Assembly: GCA_040384465.1 (NCBI GenBank)
Contig: JAZKJF010000008.1
Coordinates: 186,001-250,000 of the forward strand
Direction of reading: 5' to 3'
DNA: 64,000 nucleotides
DNA from: UBA5078 sp040384465
GTDB lineage: Bacteria; Pseudomonadota; Gammaproteobacteria; Pseudomonadales; Pseudohongiellaceae
Below the pieces are notes generated by a model. The model was not told where the DNA came from and searched no databases. It was given only the letters and a program-made list of their open reading frames with translations. The position numbers were made by a program, and so were the translations under genes. Every line of letters begins with the position of its first letter. Within the stretch, counting starts at the first letter, position 1. This document shows, in pieces, positions 7,927 through 15,960 of the stretch.

Positions 7927-8166
7927 ATGAACGCAGAAAATTTTTACATTGTCGCTACGGCGCCCAATGAACCGACATTGCAGGTGAACATCTCCGGGCC
8001 ATATCTGACCCGGCAGGCTGCTGAGGCTGACATGAGTGCGGCCATAAGCGAAGCGGTAGGCCTGGACCCGGCGGCGAAAGATTACGAATACAAGATTGCG
8101 AAGATCGCCTGTCAAAAGCCGGGCGTGATTCAACATATGGCCTGTCACATGGGCGAACGTTTGTAA
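7927..8166 (+). CDS. Small protein of unknown function
   Basis: A 79-aa product beginning MNAENFYIVATAPNEPTL. I do not recognise the family. It has a mix of beta-like and helical sequence (a YLTRQAAEADMSAAISEAVGL helix, then YEYKIAKIACQ), no signal peptide and no membrane segment. A frame open further upstream makes the start uncertain, but the segment before the chosen ATG looks non-coding. It precedes the AP2-like gene by 82 bases and may share its transcript. Confidence 0.5.
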   Translation: MNAENFYIVATAPNEPTLQVNISGPYLTRQAAEADMSAAISEAVGLDPAAKDYEYKIAKIACQKPGVIQHMACHMGERL

Positions 8167-8248
8167 GCTGGACTGCAAGAGCTGGACCGCAAGCTTGAGT
8201 ACCGCCCCAATACGTCAATCGTGACTTTGCATCCAAGGAGAGAGTTTT

Positions 8249-8686
8249 GTGAAGAAACTGGATCCGCTTCATCACATCAGCATCATCGAATCCCGTGGCA
8301 CCAACTGCGCGTGGGTGCGTATCAAATACGACAACAAAAGCTTCCAGGAATCCTTCCCCTTCAAGAAGTACGGCGGCAAGGACAAGGCCATCAAAGCCGC
8401 GATGAAAAAGCGCGACGACGAAGGCAAGAAGATCTACGGTGAAAACTGGCCCTTCACCAAATTCAGCCCACGCAAAGTCTCCCCCTTGAATTCCTCCGGT
8501 GAAATCGGCGTCAGCTACTCCGAAAGCGATCACGCCTGGGTCGCCACCTGGCAGGAAAACACCGACGGCGTCCGCCGCCAGCGCAATGCCTATTTCTCCA
8601 TCAACAAATACGGCGACAAGAAGGCCCGCACCATGGCCATCCAGCGCCGCCGCACCGAGGTGGAGAACAACAAGATCAGCGCGTGA
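8249..8686 (+). CDS. AP2-like DNA-binding protein, two repeats
   Basis: The 145-aa basic protein is built of two similar units (about 8-55 and 82-138). Each has the order aromatic W, beta strands, F-x-x-K/N-KYG-x-K-A and a helix rich in Lys/Arg (KYGGKDKAIKAAMKKR; KYGDKKARTMAIQRRR). This resembles bacterial AP2/ERF-type DNA-binding domains, often found in phages and mobile elements. GTG at 8249 is chosen because AAGGAG lies eight bases upstream. The function is unknown; it could be a regulator or nucleoid protein. Its last 65 bases are duplicated 126 bases downstream, separated by a 14-bp tandem array. Confidence 0.7.
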   Translation: MKKLDPLHHISIIESRGTNCAWVRIKYDNKSFQESFPFKKYGGKDKAIKAAMKKRDDEGKKIYGENWPFTKFSPRKVSPLNSSGEIGVSYSESDHAWVATWQENTDGVRRQRNAYFSINKYGDKKARTMAIQRRRTEVENNKISA

Positions 8687-8747
8687 CCTTAACCTGTTTA
8701 ACCTTAACTGTTTAACCTTAACTGTTTAACCTTAACTGTTTGACCTT
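8686..8747. repeat. 14-bp tandem repeat array
   Basis: Four copies and a partial fifth of the unit ACCTTAACTGTTTA follow the AP2-like gene stop directly; the first copy has one extra C and the fourth ends in G. Unlike a CRISPR array there are no spacers. The array sits exactly between the gene's 3' end and a second copy of that end, suggesting slippage or unequal recombination. Confidence 0.85.
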
Positions 8748-8812
8748 AGGCCCGCACCATGGCCATCCAGCGCCGCCGCGCCGAGGTGGAGAACAACAAG
8801 ATCAGCGCGTAA
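8748..8812 (+). repeat. Duplicated 3' end of the AP2-like gene
   Basis: These 65 bases repeat positions 8622-8686 with only two or so changes, including a TAA instead of TGA at the stop. The offset of 126 bases is nine times the 14-bp repeat period. The fragment has no start and is a dead gene tail. Confidence 0.85.
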
Positions 8813-8839
8813 CCGCCCTCTTCTGCTCCCGATTTGCCG

Positions 8840-8848
8840 TGCTATACT
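8840..8848 (+). promoter_or_regulatory. Promoter of tRNA-Arg
   Basis: TGCTATACT is an extended -10 followed by a GC-rich discriminator (CCGCGCCC), typical of stringently controlled stable RNA promoters. The expected start is about 40 bases before the tRNA. A clear -35 was not seen. Confidence 0.5.
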
Positions 8849-8895
8849 CCGCGCCCTGTCCAGACAGCCAGACTTTTTGCAGTACCCCCACCCAT

Positions 8896-8972
8896 GCTCC
8901 GGTGGCACAGCTGGATAGCGCGGTCCCCTCCTAAGGGACAGGTCGCAGGTTCAAATCCTGCCCGGGGCACCA
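8896..8972 (+). tRNA. tRNA-Arg (anticodon CCT)
   Basis: A 77-base cloverleaf can be drawn. The acceptor GCTCCGG pairs with CCGGGGC with one G-U. The anticodon stem is GTCCC/GGGAC around CTCCTAA, giving CCT. The T-arm is GCAGG-TTCAAAT-CCTGC and CCA is encoded. It reads AGG codons. The DNA directly downstream turns AT-rich and carries non-core genes, which makes this tRNA the likely integration site of an island. Confidence 0.93.
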
Positions 8973-9165
8973 ATAAAATCAACAGGTTAGAAGTAGTATA
9001 TTAGACCCAAAGCAGTAAAAATACCCGATTAAATCCGCCTCAAGTCCGCAATCCAAAGTCTAGAATTTCTATCCGATTTTCCATACTCAGCTGTAAATAG
9101 GCTATATTGAATTCAATTACACTAGGTTGAGTATCTCCAAAGAATTCATAACTAAGAGACGCCCT

Positions 9166-11196
9166 ATGAGCTCAAGCCTCTATTATAACAATGTTGAAAG
9201 AAGCGCCAAAACGGTACCATTGCTGAATGCAATTGAGCGATACTCCACAGAGCAGAACAAATATATCTTCACATTGTGCTCCCCGCTTGGCGAAAAAGAA
9301 TATAACTACGAATACTCAGACGCATTTGTAATTGCGTCTCCTGGGCACAAAATACTATTTCTGAACTATGGAGATGATCAAGAAGCATTCAACGAATTTA
9401 TCGAAGACCTCATCGAAGACTTAGGCTTCATTTCAGACAAATTTCGCTACAAAGAGCGCATAGGGCGACCTAAACGATGGCGCGAGCACGTTGTGCAAGC
9501 CATTTCCGTAGATCTCACCAATATTGACATCCCCTTAATCTTCAATAATTCAGAGCTGCAAGACCGTACTCACTCTCAAACAGTAGAGCTGATTATCTCC
9601 TTACTTACAGGCAGCATAAATGATATTGAACGAGTTGGCGACGAAGTGCCTAATCACCTGCTCGATCGCCTTAAAGCTAAAATTCAATTATTCGATGGCG
9701 ACCAAACGAGGTTTATATATCAAAATCTCGAAAAGAAAGACATCACGATTCAAGGATTGTCAGGTACAGGCAAAACAGAGTTACTCCTGCACAAATTAAA
9801 AGAGCTTTACATAGAAGACAAAGAATCCAAAATCATGTTTACCTGCCACAATAAGATTCTGGCTACAGATTTACGAGATCGGATTCCAGAGTTTTTCAAC
9901 TTTATGAAAGTGGAAGAGCAAATAAAATGGCAAGAGAGACTTTGGTGCGTTAATGCGTGGGGCTCAGGAAAAGACAGAAATAGCGGTGCTTACTCTTATA
10001 TAGTTCACCATTATCGAATTCCATTCCAGGGCTACGGCAGTACTAGCAGCTTTGAATTAGTTTGTGAAACAGCATTAAAACATATTGACGAGACCGCATT
10101 ACAAGAATTTGGCTTTGCTTTTGACTACATGTTGATCGATGAAAGCCAAGACTTTCCTCAAGTTTTTTTGGATTTATGCATTAAGGTATCCAGAAAGAAT
10201 GTGTATATAGCTGGAGATATATTCCAAGGAATATTTGATACAAATATCGTCAGTGAGATAAAACCAGACTATCTTCTAAGCAAATGCTACAGAACAGATC
10301 CTAGAACATTAATGTTTGCTCACGCTGTAGGAATGGGTTTATTCGAATCACCTAAACTACGATGGCTTGATGATACAGAGTGGAATGTTTGTGGGTATCA
10401 GTTCGAAAAGTCAGACTCAGGACCAACATACCTACTTAGCAGAGAGCCTCTAAGAAGATTCGAGGATCTTAGTGCTGAGAATTATGAAAGCATTCGAATG
10501 ATTCAATTCGGAGCCAATCAAGAAACATCACTTTCAGAAAGTGTATTAAATATTTTGTCAGAGCTGATTGAAGAAAATCCAACAATAACACCAAACGACA
10601 TCGGCATAATTTTTATAGAAAATAATAAATCCACCTACCACTATGCTGATCAACTCGAACAGTTAATTCCTAGACATTTTAATTTTGAAGTAAACAAAGC
10701 TTACGAAAGCAAAACTAAGATAGACAACACTCTATTCATTAGCAATAGGAACAATGTCAAAGGACTTGAGTTTCCATTTGTAATAGTAGTTGCTAGTAAT
10801 ATCCAATCGAGCAGAAGTTACCGCAACGCACTCTACACAATGATATCAAGGTCTTTTCTACGAACATATTTTCTAGTAGAACAATACAACAACCTCAATA
10901 CCTCAAAATTCTTGGAAGCCGGCCTTCAAGAGATTTTAGAAAATGGAACCATGAGTGTAGTAGCGCCATCGGTCAAGGAACAAGAGGATATTAAGACGCG
11001 AATTACATACAAAGAAGAGAATCAATCGTACTATGACTTTATGGAATCTGTTTTTGATGAAGTAGAGGTTCTACCAATATTTAGAGAAGGACTATCAAAA
11101 TCGCTAGAAGGGATTATAGGAACTAAATTTAATTTTAATAAGGCCGTTGAGATTGCGAGATTCAATTACAACGAAATGCTAGGTAGAGATGAGTGA
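9166..11196 (+). CDS. Superfamily 1 (UvrD-like) helicase-type ATPase, candidate defence protein
   Basis: The 676-aa protein has a Walker A GLSGTGKT (about residue 197), the UvrD-type Walker B LIDESQDF (about 324), then IAGDIFQGIFD, a CYRTDPRT Arg-containing motif, VKGLEFPFVIVVAS (about 530) and YTMISRSF (about 557), which are SF1 motifs IV-VI. An N-terminal region of about 180 residues before the ATPase and about 90 C-terminal residues match nothing I know; no nuclease motif is evident. The ATG at 9166 is preferred over TTG at 9127. The base composition is markedly AT-rich with rare codons, unlike its surroundings. The stop overlaps the next gene's start (GTGA), so the two are translationally coupled. 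A phage-defence role is inferred from context only. Confidence 0.75.
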   Translation: MSSSLYYNNVERSAKTVPLLNAIERYSTEQNKYIFTLCSPLGEKEYNYEYSDAFVIASPGHKILFLNYGDDQEAFNEFIEDLIEDLGFISDKFRYKERIGRPKRWREHVVQAISVDLTNIDIPLIFNNSELQDRTHSQTVELIISLLTGSINDIERVGDEVPNHLLDRLKAKIQLFDGDQTRFIYQNLEKKDITIQGLSGTGKTELLLHKLKELYIEDKESKIMFTCHNKILATDLRDRIPEFFNFMKVEEQIKWQERLWCVNAWGSGKDRNSGAYSYIVHHYRIPFQGYGSTSSFELVCETALKHIDETALQEFGFAFDYMLIDESQDFPQVFLDLCIKVSRKNVYIAGDIFQGIFDTNIVSEIKPDYLLSKCYRTDPRTLMFAHAVGMGLFESPKLRWLDDTEWNVCGYQFEKSDSGPTYLLSREPLRRFEDLSAENYESIRMIQFGANQETSLSESVLNILSELIEENPTITPNDIGIIFIENNKSTYHYADQLEQLIPRHFNFEVNKAYESKTKIDNTLFISNRNNVKGLEFPFVIVVASNIQSSRSYRNALYTMISRSFLRTYFLVEQYNNLNTSKFLEAGLQEILENGTMSVVAPSVKEQEDIKTRITYKEENQSYYDFMESVFDEVEVLPIFREGLSKSLEGIIGTKFNFNKAVEIARFNYNEMLGRDE

Positions 11197-11825
11197 AGAA
11201 ATACTCATTTAGAATCGATTCTCGTCAGAGAGATATAATTTTCGCTCCTATTCGTAGCAAGACTCAATCCTGCATCGTTCTTCTTGAATGCATGAAACTA
11301 ATACTCATTAACGAAGTTATCGAAGAAAAGTATGTACAAGGTGATTTCGATCTAGTAATAGACAAAATGAGCAGAGTAATTTTTCGAACTGAAGGTAAGA
11401 TTTTTTCTATAAGCTTTCCATTCTCAGTTCGAGAAGAAAATGATGGTCGACTTGCTTTCCATTGGAAAAGCAGCGCACCTATTGGCAGCGGTGTTATTTC
11501 GATGTTAAGAGGTTTTATAGAGAGCCAGCATTGCATCGAAGAAATTGGTTTAGATGACTTTTATGAAAAAGCGTCTGAAATCGAAAAAAGCGAAAGCGAA
11601 TTCTGGGAACTACTTAAAGTTCTAATTTTTTATGAAGATGGCTATTTTAGGTACGAAATTGATCCCACAAGGGAAAACGGGAATATTCATCCTTTACATC
11701 ACTTTGACTTATTCTATAGAACAAACAACGCGATAAAACTCGGACTGCACGAAGAGTTAAATGGCGATACCATTATAGATTTCATGGATTCTTCCACTAA
11801 TTGCTACTTTCTAAAGAAGAGTTAG
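11193..11825 (+). CDS. Unknown 210-aa partner of the SF1 helicase
   Basis: GTG at 11193 overlaps the helicase stop by four bases. The 210-aa acidic protein has no signal or membrane segment. Toward its end comes FRYEIDP, HPLHHFDL, KLGLHEEL and a final hydrophobic Cys-containing strand (NCYFL). The HP..H pattern late in a protein of this length recalls DUF2290-type proteins, which I associate with helicase neighbours, but I could not verify this. It shares the AT-rich composition of the helicase gene. No catalytic motif is certain; the His pair may be structural or metal binding. Confidence 0.6.
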   Translation: MKKYSFRIDSRQRDIIFAPIRSKTQSCIVLLECMKLILINEVIEEKYVQGDFDLVIDKMSRVIFRTEGKIFSISFPFSVREENDGRLAFHWKSSAPIGSGVISMLRGFIESQHCIEEIGLDDFYEKASEIEKSESEFWELLKVLIFYEDGYFRYEIDPTRENGNIHPLHHFDLFYRTNNAIKLGLHEELNGDTIIDFMDSSTNCYFLKKS

Positions 11826-12133
11826 TCTAAAAATTTTACTTTCGAATTTTTATACTGCTAGTTTTTTATTTAGGTACACTTGCTGATAGAGGACCGCGGG
11901 AGTTGAGTTTGACTTAAAGCGTCTGACACAACACTCATGCAGCACCTTCGAATTCGAAACCTTACAAGAAAAATTCAATCGCCTGATCACCCAAGTGTAA
12001 GGTCCCGTAACGACCGCCTTTAGATCTGAGATCAATATTCATAACAACTTACTCACTCACAGACTCCTCCAATAAGATGGACACCTCGCCATGGAGAGGG
12101 TTATTGTCATTTTGCGGTACATTCCTCATACTT
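11826..12133. other. Gene-free right edge of the AT-rich insert
   Basis: About 300 bases where composition returns to that of the host. A frame at about 11897-11999 encodes a peptide-like stretch ending in RLTQHSCSTFEFETLQEKF..., with no start and with stops upstream; it may be the tail of a decayed gene. I searched by eye for a copy of the tRNA 3' end as an attachment site and did not find one. Confidence 0.4.
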
Positions 12134-12850
12134 TCACTCATTCCACACCTCTGCCGTCAACGGTAGTGCATTGAGTTCGGCCCGCGCCTCCCTCCAGCTC
12201 GGGTAATGCTTTTCCAGCAGGGCAATGAATCGCTCACTGTGTGTCGGCTCAATCAAATGCACCATCTCGTGGACAATGACGTACTCCAGCAAGTCCTTCG
12301 GCTTTTTCACAAGCTCCGTATTCAGGCGAATGTTTCCGGCTGCGTGATTGCAACTCCCCCACTTCGTTTTCATCCGCTGCAGGAAATAGCCTGCAACGTT
12401 CACCTTCAGTTTTCGCTCCCACTCATGAATGAAAGTCGGCACGACTTCGTGCAGCAGTCGCCGGTGCCATTCTTGCATCACTTCTGCACGCTTTGCTGCA
12501 CTGCTGCCGGGGCGAACAGTCAGGATGATCCGCTTGTTGCTGAGGGCAACGGCGGGCTTCGCATCCTGATAGTTGACAGTCAGCAGGTAGCGTCGCCCCC
12601 ACACGTAGTGGCTTTCACGTTCAACAAACTGACGTTGTGTTTCCCGCGCCTGGCTTGCCAGCTTTCGTTGCTGTTCACGAATCCAGACCAGTCTGGTAAT
12701 CGCGTAGGCACGTGCTACTTCAAGGCGCGTATTGGTGGGCGTTACGAGGGTCACACGGCCTTCAGGCGGGTGAACAGACAAGTGGACATTCTTGATGTCC
12801 TTGCGTGTCACCGTTATCGAAATATCGCCCAGTTGAATCGTTTCGTTCAT
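12134..12850 (-). CDS. SprT/YgjP-type zinc metallopeptidase (DUF45)
   Basis: The 238-aa protein has the DUF45/YgjP layout: beta-rich N-domain, WIREQQRKL helix, MKTKWGSC box, and the zinc-binding HEMVHLIEPTHSERF (HExxH plus downstream His) near residue 190-205. Such peptidases often close type I restriction operons next to hsdR; their substrate there is unknown. Its ATG overlaps the hsdR stop by one base (TGATG), so it is translated with the operon. Confidence 0.88.
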   Translation of the reverse strand: MNETIQLGDISITVTRKDIKNVHLSVHPPEGRVTLVTPTNTRLEVARAYAITRLVWIREQQRKLASQARETQRQFVERESHYVWGRRYLLTVNYQDAKPAVALSNKRIILTVRPGSSAAKRAEVMQEWHRRLLHEVVPTFIHEWERKLKVNVAGYFLQRMKTKWGSCNHAAGNIRLNTELVKKPKDLLEYVIVHEMVHLIEPTHSERFIALLEKHYPSWREARAELNALPLTAEVWNE

Positions 12851-15800
12851 CAGTAGCCCGGTTGATTCTTGATGATTTCGAAAATGGTTTGGGTAGCTCG
12901 GCGGTCACGATTCATGATCGGAAAGAGCGCGTTCAACACCTGCTTCTCTCGGGTGTCATCGCCCTTCCAGCCCGCAGGCGCGTTCTCGCGCATCGCTTGA
13001 TCTATCTGCAGAGCCAGCGTTGCCCGCTCCTCAATTTCCAACGGACTTTCCTCGCGAATCATGCGCGGTTCCAGCGCAAAAATTCCGATCAGATTATTGA
13101 AGAGCACTGTGGCTTCGCGATTCCCGTGCAGAATCGCAGGCACACCGGCGACGGCGTCCTTTTTCTCCATGCGCCTTACCAGTTCCTCGGCCTGCTTCAG
13201 GAATGCCTCGTAGCTCGCAGCGTCATCCCGGCTTTGTTTGATGAGATCATCCAGCAGCTTCGACATCTGCGCGTAGAAACGTGGGTCCGTGAGCTGATCA
13301 CGAATGATGGTCTTGCGGATGTTGTTGATGATGCCCTCAGCAATGGCCTTGTTCGAGAGCTTGCCCTTCTCGTTCAACTTGCGGGCGATGGCATCGTGGA
13401 TGCCCGTCTCGATGATCAACTCCGTGAGTGACAGCGAATTGAGATTGCCAACGTCCTTGGCAGGATCGGCCTGCACATAGGTGTTGAGCAGGCGGCGCAT
13501 GTCGGCTTCGAAGGGCTTGATGTCAAGCTCTTCGCCTGAATGCTTCTTGATGGCGGCGCGAGTATCGCCGTAGAACTCGACTTCCTTTTGCAGTGCCGCT
13601 GAGTCTGCATCGGAGTAACCCGCCTCGGTGAGATCCTGCGCGATATCGGCAAAGGCGCGCACAAAGGTGGCCACCGATTTGTAGAACGTGATGCGCAAGG
13701 GTTCCGTGTCCGTCAACGACTGAGGGTTTTCCACTTCGCCGCAAAAGTAGAGAAGGAACTGCTCCATCTCACGCGGCAGCGGCACCGGTTCGCACAGATA
13801 GCGTAGCGCCTCGCGAGCGGCATCGAGCTGCTTCTTGCCCTCCTTTAGCCAGTCCTTGATTTCGACGTTGTTGCTGCCGCCATTGCCCTGATCCACATCC
13901 AGTTCGTCGGAGCTGTAGACCGCGATGGCTTCCTGCACGTCCTTGAACAACTTCTTGAAATCGACGATGTGGCCATAGTCCTTGTCCTCACCGTCCAGAC
14001 GGTTGGTGCGACAGATAGCCTGAAAGAGGTTGTGATCGTGCAGCTCGTTATCGAGGTAGATGTACGTGCAACTCGGAGCATCGAAACCCGTGAGGAGTTT
14101 GCTCACGACGATCAGCAGCTTGAGGTTGGCAGGCTCTTCGATGAATCGACGTTTGGCTTCGTCCTCGTACGCTTTGGTGCTCTGATCTTTGCTGAGGACG
14201 TACTTGGTGTAGGTATCAAACTTGTAACGCTCGTCACTGTTGGCGGGCTCACGCGATATAGCGTTATGGTTCGGCTCGAACGAGGTGATCACGCCGCAAT
14301 AGTCGCCGAAAGGTTTGTTCTGGAAGATACGGAAATAATGGCACGCGTCGTAGATGCTCGCGGCCACCAGAATCGCCGTGCCCCTGTCGTCGTTCAGGCG
14401 CGGCTTGGTATCGAAATCGTGGATGATGCTGGCGGCGATGCGTGCCTTGCGCTCTTCCGCGCTCATCAGTTCTTCCATCGTCGCCCAGCGTTTGCGGATG
14501 ATGGCTTTCTGAAAATTGTTCAGCGTCTTGGTCTTGCGCGCGAAATAATCTTCGATGTCTTTCGGCGAGGTGAGGCGCTGCGGCACGTCGCGCGCTTCGT
14601 ATTTCAAATCGAGCACGACCTTGTCTGCCACCGCTTCGTGAAATTTGTAGGTGTGGATGTAGGTGCCGAAAATATCCTGCGTGCGCAGCTTCGCAGCGTC
14701 CTTTTTCAGCAATGGCGTACCAGTGAAGCCGATGAAGATCGCGTTCTGCAGCCAGCGCTTCATCTGCTTGTTCATGTCGCCGCCTTGGGTGCGGTGACAT
14801 TCATCCACAAACACATAGAAGCGGCCATGCACATGCGGCGGCTCACCCTTGAGGTTTGCGGAATCGAACTTGTGGATGAGCGCGCACAAGAGACGAGGCG
14901 CAGTTGCTCCCAGCTTGGCAACAAACTCTGCCCGGTTCTGAATGCGCGGCGACGGAGAGTTGTCTCCGATCACACCGGCGTTTTTCATCACGCCTTCTAT
15001 CTGCTTGTCCAGCTCATCGCGATCGGTGACGACAAGAATGCGCGCCTCGGCATCGTGTTCCAGCAACCACTTCGCGATCAGCACCATCAGGATACTTTTG
15101 CCGCTGCCCTGCGTGTGCCAGATCACGCCCCCCTCACGTTTACGGACACGCTCCTGCGCAGCCTTCACGCCAGCGAACTGATGCTGACGCGGCACTTTCT
15201 TGATGCCGTTGTCGAAAATGATGAAGTTGCGGATCAGGTCCAGCAGACGGGATTTCTCGCACATCTCAGCCAAAGGTCTGTCGAGCAATGCTCCGGTGGT
15301 AAGTTCAGTGGCCTGTGTCGCCTTCCACTCCACGAAGAATTCTTCCCGGGTGGTCACCGTGCCGTAGCGCAGCCCCTGCGAATCACTACCCGCGAACACC
15401 AACTGCACCGAGGCAAAGAAACTCTTGTTGAAGATCTCTTCCTGATTGGTAATGAGCTGGCGCACGCCATCGCCAATCTCCACCGAACTTCGCTTCAGCT
15501 CGATGACGCCAACGGCGATGCCATTGAGGTAGATCACGAGGTCGGGCCGTCGCTCGTAACCGCCGCGTAAAGTCACTTCCTCGGCAATGGCGAAGTGATT
15601 GTTCTCCGGGTGCTCCCAATCCACCAGATGCACCTGATCGTTCGGTTTGCCAGCCGCGATCTGCACCGACACGCCATAACGCAGCAGCTGATAGGTACGC
15701 AGGTTTGCTTGATAGAGGGTGATGCCGGTGGCGTCGGCTGCAGCCATCAGCTTCTGCAGAGCAGCAGAGATGTGCGCGTCGGAATAACCGCGTGCTTTCA

Positions 15801-15960
15801 GGTTGGCCTGCAGCAGCTCCGCTTCGATGCAGCGGTTGTTGTCACGCTTGTGCCACTCACCGAGATAGTCGTAGCCGAGACAATCGGGCCGAGTCTTGTC
15901 GGTGAACAAGGCGACGACGCGGTTCTGCGTCTTGCGTTCGGAGCGGGGCTGTTCAGGCAT
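12850..15960 (-). CDS. hsdR: Type I restriction enzyme R subunit HsdR
   Basis: HsdR is the translocase and nuclease of a type I restriction complex. The 1036-aa protein has a PD-(D/E)xK-type nuclease domain (RPDLVIY...GVIELKRSS, about 137-158), SF2 translocase motifs (WHTQGSGKS about 281, VFVDECHRTQ about 385, FTGTPLL, VVSKLLTGFDAP, and the late Q-C-R box ICRTNR), and a long helical C-terminal region that binds the methylase core. ATG 15960 is preferred: it overlaps the upstream stop as ATGCCTGA, and the longer frame before it lies inside the neighbour. A copy of its first codons survives at 17488-17526. Confidence 0.95.
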   Translation of the reverse strand: MPEQPRSERKTQNRVVALFTDKTRPDCLGYDYLGEWHKRDNNRCIEAELLQANLKARGYSDAHISAALQKLMAAADATGITLYQANLRTYQLLRYGVSVQIAAGKPNDQVHLVDWEHPENNHFAIAEEVTLRGGYERRPDLVIYLNGIAVGVIELKRSSVEIGDGVRQLITNQEEIFNKSFFASVQLVFAGSDSQGLRYGTVTTREEFFVEWKATQATELTTGALLDRPLAEMCEKSRLLDLIRNFIIFDNGIKKVPRQHQFAGVKAAQERVRKREGGVIWHTQGSGKSILMVLIAKWLLEHDAEARILVVTDRDELDKQIEGVMKNAGVIGDNSPSPRIQNRAEFVAKLGATAPRLLCALIHKFDSANLKGEPPHVHGRFYVFVDECHRTQGGDMNKQMKRWLQNAIFIGFTGTPLLKKDAAKLRTQDIFGTYIHTYKFHEAVADKVVLDLKYEARDVPQRLTSPKDIEDYFARKTKTLNNFQKAIIRKRWATMEELMSAEERKARIAASIIHDFDTKPRLNDDRGTAILVAASIYDACHYFRIFQNKPFGDYCGVITSFEPNHNAISREPANSDERYKFDTYTKYVLSKDQSTKAYEDEAKRRFIEEPANLKLLIVVSKLLTGFDAPSCTYIYLDNELHDHNLFQAICRTNRLDGEDKDYGHIVDFKKLFKDVQEAIAVYSSDELDVDQGNGGSNNVEIKDWLKEGKKQLDAAREALRYLCEPVPLPREMEQFLLYFCGEVENPQSLTDTEPLRITFYKSVATFVRAFADIAQDLTEAGYSDADSAALQKEVEFYGDTRAAIKKHSGEELDIKPFEADMRRLLNTYVQADPAKDVGNLNSLSLTELIIETGIHDAIARKLNEKGKLSNKAIAEGIINNIRKTIIRDQLTDPRFYAQMSKLLDDLIKQSRDDAASYEAFLKQAEELVRRMEKKDAVAGVPAILHGNREATVLFNNLIGIFALEPRMIREESPLEIEERATLALQIDQAMRENAPAGWKGDDTREKQVLNALFPIMNRDRRATQTIFEIIKNQPGY

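Noticed and set aside
8686..8747. Possible CRISPR array
   Set aside because: The 14-bp units are directly adjacent without spacers and no cas genes are present.
11850..12035. A 61-codon minus-strand frame
   Set aside because: No motif, no ribosome site, and AT-rich intergenic composition.
11826..12133. A second attachment site repeating the tRNA-Arg 3' end
   Set aside because: No stretch resembling the T-arm and acceptor end was seen, so the island boundary on the right is not proven by a direct repeat.
13969..15570. A 533-codon plus-strand frame
   Set aside because: Antisense to hsdR, composition of a shadow frame.
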